Assembly: GCF_002994745.2 (NCBI RefSeq)
Contig: NC_037094.1
Location: forward strand, 26,079,001 to 26,143,000
DNA length: 64,000 nucleotides
Direction of reading: 5' to 3'
Origin: Rosa chinensis
Taxonomy: Eukaryota > Streptophyta > Magnoliopsida > Rosales > Rosaceae
Shown here: positions 59,741 through 64,000 of the stretch, piece after piece
Numbering within the stretch: position 1 is the first letter of the stretch
Layout: each line of letters begins with the position of its first letter
Translations under genes and position numbers: made by a program
The notes under the pieces: model-generated
Seen by the model: the letters and a program-made list of their open reading frames with translations, nothing else
The model's database searches: none
Told to the model about the DNA's origin: nothing

Positions 59741-60836
59741 GAGAATAATCAAGAAATTGGTCAACTAAATTAATATTTACCTCAACGATCTCTCTCTCTC
59801 TCTTTCTCTCTCTCTCTCACACAGAGCGAAGCAGATGACAGATCTGAGTGAAGTTGAGGACAGATGTACCGTCCATCAGAATACAAGGAGCATAAATCTC
59901 AAGGGTACTAACCATTTAGTTGCCCATAAGGCCAATAATGATATTTATGCTAGACAATCCAATGGTGAAGAAAAAAAAATCCACAACCAGTAGGCGTCAA
60001 GCCATCAACTCTAACACCTGACAACAGAATTGGGATTTCAAATCTATCAGCCTCTTAAAGTTCATCGCTTTCATAGGTTGTCATTACCGTCCACTTGTTC
60101 AAAAACATGTCTGACTCAATGATGGAAGTCCTCCATATTTCTATATATGCATTGAGGGGAACATTAATTATTTGGTCACCGAAAGGTCTAGGCTTGCGGG
60201 CAGAATCTCTGAAGGCAAAGGACCTCATGTATTGTGAAGTTCTTTGGATCCACAAAACATGTTTGAACAGCTTCTTCACTTAATCACGTTATTATGTTAT
60301 TGTTAGAGCAACTCCAACAGCTTCCCTATAATTTTTGTATTATAGAGAAGCAAAAGTCAAACCTTTAGCCTATTTTTCTTCTCCAACTCCAACAGATTCC
60401 CTAGTTTACAGTAATCTATAAAATCTCCATATTCTTCTTTAAAATTTTGGAGTTTGCTGTAAATATAGGGAATTTGGTTTTCTCTCTCCTCACTTTCCCT
60501 AAAATAGAGATAGTTATAGGGAATCTGTTGGAGCAAAAGAGACTTATTTTTCCCTAAAGTAGAGAAAAATCAAAATATAGGGAATCTGTTGGAGTTGCTC
60601 TTAATCGCTATTAGGTCGGACTTTAGTTAAGGTTTTTCGATAATTATCTTTTAGGGAAATATTGGTGGGCTGTGATCGGCATCTTAATAATCCTAGTAAT
60701 CACTCATCACCTATGTCTCTAATGCTCTCAATAGCAAATTTCTACATTTTCAAATTCAACTTAATTCATGCCATGTTTTCTTTTCTTAAGGGACAAACTT
60801 TTCTTATTCGCTACATCATGACGCTTACCAAGTAAA
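59741..60836. repeat. Duplicated segment, copy B
   Basis: Second copy of the segment at 44322-45223 plus 53982-54133, in the same orientation, about 15 kb away. It lacks the 8.76-kb insertion and the MITE at 44985, having only about 31 bp of unmatched sequence at the corresponding junction (60654-60684). It has its own Tourist-like insertion at 60306-60600. The open frame intact in copy A is broken here (stops after about 50 codons). Confidence 0.82.
60306..60600. mobile_element. Tourist-like MITE, 295 bp
   Basis: Inverted ends GAGCAACTCCAACAGCTTCC and AATCTGTTGGAGTTGCTC, flanked by TTA on both sides (60303-60305, 60601-60603). Internal repeats of ATAGGGAATCTGTTGGAG. Absent from copy A of the duplicated segment. 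Confidence 0.9.
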
Positions 60837-61054
60837 TAGACAACGACTCAGGTGATTTCATACGTTTATGAAAACAGTCGTAACCTATTGTGATGGGCCA
60901 TTCTCTAGATAATCAATGAAGAAAGAACCAATTTCCAAATTATGTCGATCAAGTAAACCAATTTCCAAAGACTTGCTTCGGAATGGACAAAAGCAAGTGA
61001 CTTGCTGTTTCGACGACAACACATATCTAGTATCCAAATTTTTTTTGCTTCAAC

Positions 61055-61062
61055 TATATATA
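61055..61062 (+). promoter_or_regulatory. TATA box of the receptor-like protein
   Basis: TATATATA lies 45 bp upstream of the first ATG (61100) and 60 bp upstream of the second (61115), after a T-rich stretch. Position fits a very short leader. Confidence 0.45.
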
Positions 61063-61099
61063 CTTTACTTTGCTGTATTTGCACACCATCTTCATAATC

Positions 61100-63838
61100 A
61101 TGTTGTTCAGCATCATGAGTGGTAGGCGTATACATTCTGTTTTGGTTGGGCTTCTATGCCTGGTCATTGCCTCTACTATTTGTTGTTCTAGTAGTGTTGG
61201 AACCTCCAGCATTCTGTGCTTGGAGAGTGAAAGACATGTTCTTCTCCGGTTTAAACAAGGCCTTGTGGATGAGTCCAATGCGCTTGCTTCTTGGAAAAGT
61301 GAGAAAGATTGCTGCAAGTGGAGAGGAATCGCATGCAACAACCAAACAGGTCATGTCATCACTCTAAATCTCTGTATTTTTTGTGATGATTACATGTATG
61401 CTGCAACTCCTTTAATTGGTGAAATTGATCCTTCACTACTTGAATTACGACATCTAAATCACTTGGACCTCAGTTTCAATGATTTTGGAGGAATGATTCC
61501 CAAGTTCATTGGCTCTTTGAGTCAATTGAAAGAACTCAAACTTGCACAAGCTAATTTCAGCGGATCTGTTCCACCCCAACTTGGAAACCTCTCTAATTTG
61601 CACACTCTTGATCTTTCCTGGAACGAATTTCTTAGTTCTGAAAATATTGAGTGGTTATCTCATCTTTCTTCCTTGAGATACCTGAACATGTCAGGTGTAG
61701 ATTTGTCAAAGGTTGTGAATTGGCCACAATCTTTAAGCAAGCTCACTTCACTGATAGAGCTTCAGTTATCTTGGTGCCATCTTCCTGATGTCAATCTAAG
61801 ATCACTTTCCTTTATTAATTCTTCCACCTCTCTTCAAGTCCTTGACCTCTCTCAGAACTCTCTTATTAATTCTTCAATATTTCATTGGATAGCCAATGTC
61901 AGCAACAACTTTGTTCATATTCAATTATCAGATAATGATTTACAAGGTCCCATACCAGCTCATGTTTTCACAAGCATGGTTTCTCTAGGCTCTCTAGATC
62001 TCTCTGGTAACTTACTTGAAGGTGGGATGACAAAGGCCTTTCAAAACTTATGCAGCTTAGAATCGTTGGTTTTAGCTTCAAACCAATTCTCTGAAAACAT
62101 TCAGGACTCTTTAGAAACCTTGTCCTGTGCTGAGGACACACTTGAGAGCTTGGACTTGAGTGGTAACTGGTTTTGGGGTTCATTTCCAGAATTGACAGGT
62201 TTTTCAAAGCTGAGAGAGTTACGTCTCCATGATAATACTCTAAACGGGTCAATACCCGAGAGTGTCGGGCAACTTTCTTGCCTTGAACATTTGGATCTTT
62301 TTGGGAATTCTTTGAATGCTGTCATAACAGAAGCCCACCTTTTGAACCTCTCTAGTTTTAAGCATTTGGATGTTTCTAATAATACAGCGTTGTCTATCAA
62401 CCTGAGCTCAGATTGGAATCCACCATTTCAACTTGATACGTTAGGCATGTCCTCTTGCAAGGTGGGACCAGCATTTCCAAAATGGATTCAAACGCAGAGA
62501 AATCTTACTCGGCTTTCTTTGGATAATGCTAGTATATCAGATTCCTTACCTAGTAATTTTTGGGATCTATTTTCTGACTTAGAGGAATTAGATCTCTCTA
62601 GGAATAAAATTCGTGGAAAACTGCCGGATCTGCCATCATTTCCTCCAGGGCTCATCACTTTGTATCTCTCGAATAACATGTTTTCAGGATCCTTGTCTTC
62701 CTTATGTGCAACACAGGCTCCACAGTTGAATTTTCTCGACCTTTCTGAGAACCTACTGTCAGGGGAGCTTCCTAATTGTTGGATGTCATTTCAACTATTA
62801 GACATATTGTATTTGGGAAAGAATAAATTATCTGGGAAATTACCAAGCTCATTAGGGAATTTAGAGGCAATTAGCGTATTGGGTTTACATAGTAACAACT
62901 TTTCAGGAGAATTGCCTTCTTTAAAGAACTGTACAAGATTAACCATTCTTGACCTTGGGAACAATAACCTGTCTGGAAAGATACCATCATGGATAAACCA
63001 AAACCTAAAATATTTGAGAGCTCTTCGCCTAAGGTCCAATATGTTCAATGGAATCATACCCTTTTCCATGTGCGGTCTAACCACCATTCATGTCTTGGAC
63101 CTCTCTCAGAATAATATATCAGGCGCCTTGCCATATTGCTTTAATAACATATTAGCTTTGGCTGATGATGCTACGTATGATATTATGAATGTAGAATTGG
63201 TGTGGAAAGGGATAGAGATTGAGTTTGGGGAAAATCTTCAGTTTCTGAGAAGCATTGACATTTCAAGCAATTATTTGGTTGGGGAAATTCCACAAAGCAT
63301 AACAAGTATGTCAAAGTTGAATTCTCTGAACCTGTCAAGAAACAATTTGACAGGAAAGGTTCCTGAAAACTTTGGGAATTTGAAGAAGTTAGAGTCTCTC
63401 GATTTGTCAAGAAACCAGATATCTGGTAGAATTCCTACAAGTTTTTCGAGCTTAAATTTTCTTGAAGTCTTGGACGTATCACACAACCACTTGTCCGGAG
63501 AAATTCCACTAGGCACCCAACTTCAAACTTTTAATGCTTCTGCATATATGGGAAACCTTGGACTTTGTGGACCACCACTGACACCAAATTGTTCAGGAGA
63601 TGGAACAACTCAAGTTGATGATAACAAAGAACATGATAATGATGGTCTCATAAACTTGGGATTCTTTATCAGTACAGTGCTGGGATTCATCACAGGATTT
63701 TGGGTGGTCTGTGGTAGTTTAGTGCTAAAGAGTTCTTGGAGATACGCCTATTTCAAATTCCTGGATGATTCAAGAGATTGGGTTTATGTCAAAGCCGTTG
63801 TCTACAAGGCCAAAATGCAGGAGAGACTTCGAAGATAA
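61100..63838 (+). CDS. LRR receptor-like protein (EIX-receptor-like), intact
   Basis: Cell-surface receptor-like protein without kinase domain, of the Cf/Ve/EIX group that senses microbial patterns with SOBIR1-type partners. Intronless, 912 residues from 61100 (907 from the second ATG at 61115, which gives a cleaner signal peptide, GLLCLVIASTICC). Then LRRNT_2 with CLESERHVLLRFKQGL and the WKSEKDCCKWRGIAC motif, more than 20 extracellular leucine-rich repeats (L-x-x-L-x-L-S-x-N-x-x-x-G-x-x-P), a short island region near residues 690-710 (VELVWKGIEIEFGENLQFLR), four last repeats, an acidic stretch (DDNKEHDND), one membrane helix (LGFFISTVLGFITGFWVVCG) and a short basic tail ending MQERLRR. No stop or frameshift. 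The island is shorter than usual. The ligand is unknown. Confidence 0.95.
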   Translation: MLFSIMSGRRIHSVLVGLLCLVIASTICCSSSVGTSSILCLESERHVLLRFKQGLVDESNALASWKSEKDCCKWRGIACNNQTGHVITLNLCIFCDDYMYAATPLIGEIDPSLLELRHLNHLDLSFNDFGGMIPKFIGSLSQLKELKLAQANFSGSVPPQLGNLSNLHTLDLSWNEFLSSENIEWLSHLSSLRYLNMSGVDLSKVVNWPQSLSKLTSLIELQLSWCHLPDVNLRSLSFINSSTSLQVLDLSQNSLINSSIFHWIANVSNNFVHIQLSDNDLQGPIPAHVFTSMVSLGSLDLSGNLLEGGMTKAFQNLCSLESLVLASNQFSENIQDSLETLSCAEDTLESLDLSGNWFWGSFPELTGFSKLRELRLHDNTLNGSIPESVGQLSCLEHLDLFGNSLNAVITEAHLLNLSSFKHLDVSNNTALSINLSSDWNPPFQLDTLGMSSCKVGPAFPKWIQTQRNLTRLSLDNASISDSLPSNFWDLFSDLEELDLSRNKIRGKLPDLPSFPPGLITLYLSNNMFSGSLSSLCATQAPQLNFLDLSENLLSGELPNCWMSFQLLDILYLGKNKLSGKLPSSLGNLEAISVLGLHSNNFSGELPSLKNCTRLTILDLGNNNLSGKIPSWINQNLKYLRALRLRSNMFNGIIPFSMCGLTTIHVLDLSQNNISGALPYCFNNILALADDATYDIMNVELVWKGIEIEFGENLQFLRSIDISSNYLVGEIPQSITSMSKLNSLNLSRNNLTGKVPENFGNLKKLESLDLSRNQISGRIPTSFSSLNFLEVLDVSHNHLSGEIPLGTQLQTFNASAYMGNLGLCGPPLTPNCSGDGTTQVDDNKEHDNDGLINLGFFISTVLGFITGFWVVCGSLVLKSSWRYAYFKFLDDSRDWVYVKAVVYKAKMQERLRR

Positions 63839-64000
63839 ATGGTCAAGTAAGCTTTCTAAATTTTACTTAATTGGTTTTATTTTTTTATTTTTGTGTGTTT
63901 GTACAAAATTTACATCTAGATGCTCTTTCAAATTTAGAGTATAATAAGCATATAACAATTGTTTGAAAGCACACCAATTGTTTGTTTATCATTTGAACTG

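Overview
This is nuclear DNA from a flowering plant, a eudicot. The evidence is spliced genes with GT-AG introns, chloroplast-targeted enzymes, telo-box/TATA promoters in front of box C/D snoRNA clusters, and a dense load of plant transposons (Copia, LINE, hAT, CACTA, Mutator and Tourist types). The repeat style and gene flavour would fit Rosaceae, but that is an impression and was not tested.

Genes that look real, left to right: a four-exon 2-oxoglutarate/Fe(II) dioxygenase of the SRG1-like group (+, 1673-3148); two polycistronic box C/D snoRNA loci on the minus strand (5.5-7.1 kb and 9.9-10.6 kb), several of whose guides match rRNA sequences I recall; a small invertase/pectin-methylesterase inhibitor-like gene with damage (-, 12861-13331); an eight-exon plastid ribose-phosphate pyrophosphokinase with a GC-AG intron (-, 17030-20963); an intronless acetohydroxyacid synthase (herbicide-target) gene carrying a one-base frameshift (+, 34495-36476); a two-exon SEC61 gamma gene (-, 38015-38319) that converges on it; and an intact intronless LRR receptor-like protein (+, 61100-63838).

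Much of the rest is nested mobile DNA whose edges can often be read. Examples are a LINE tail hit by a TAA-flanked element that itself holds a fold-back MITE (10.7-12.2 kb); a truncated Copia element (26.7-32.7 kb) split by a 2.28-kb Pack-MULE with a 9-bp target duplication that carries the first exon of a Rab GTPase; a dead hAT transposon (40.05-44.17 kb); a 7.7-kb CACTA element (45889-53575, duplication AGG) that carries pieces of an RRM gene; within it a 3.24-kb hAT-like element (50125-53366, duplication TAATAATT) built around four 505-bp tandem repeats; and a 3.48-kb solo LTR (55559-59039, duplication TAGCT). A segment near 44.3-45.2 kb recurs at 59.7-60.8 kb. The second copy lacks the large insertion, so it serves as a nearly empty site for the transposon nest.

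The genes do not form one pathway. They are independent housekeeping, metabolic and defence loci separated by repeats. No new multi-gene system was recognised. The most unusual items are the snoRNA loci with drifting guides, the Pack-MULE inside Copia, the CACTA/hAT/505-bp-repeat nest, and the frameshifted acetohydroxyacid synthase.
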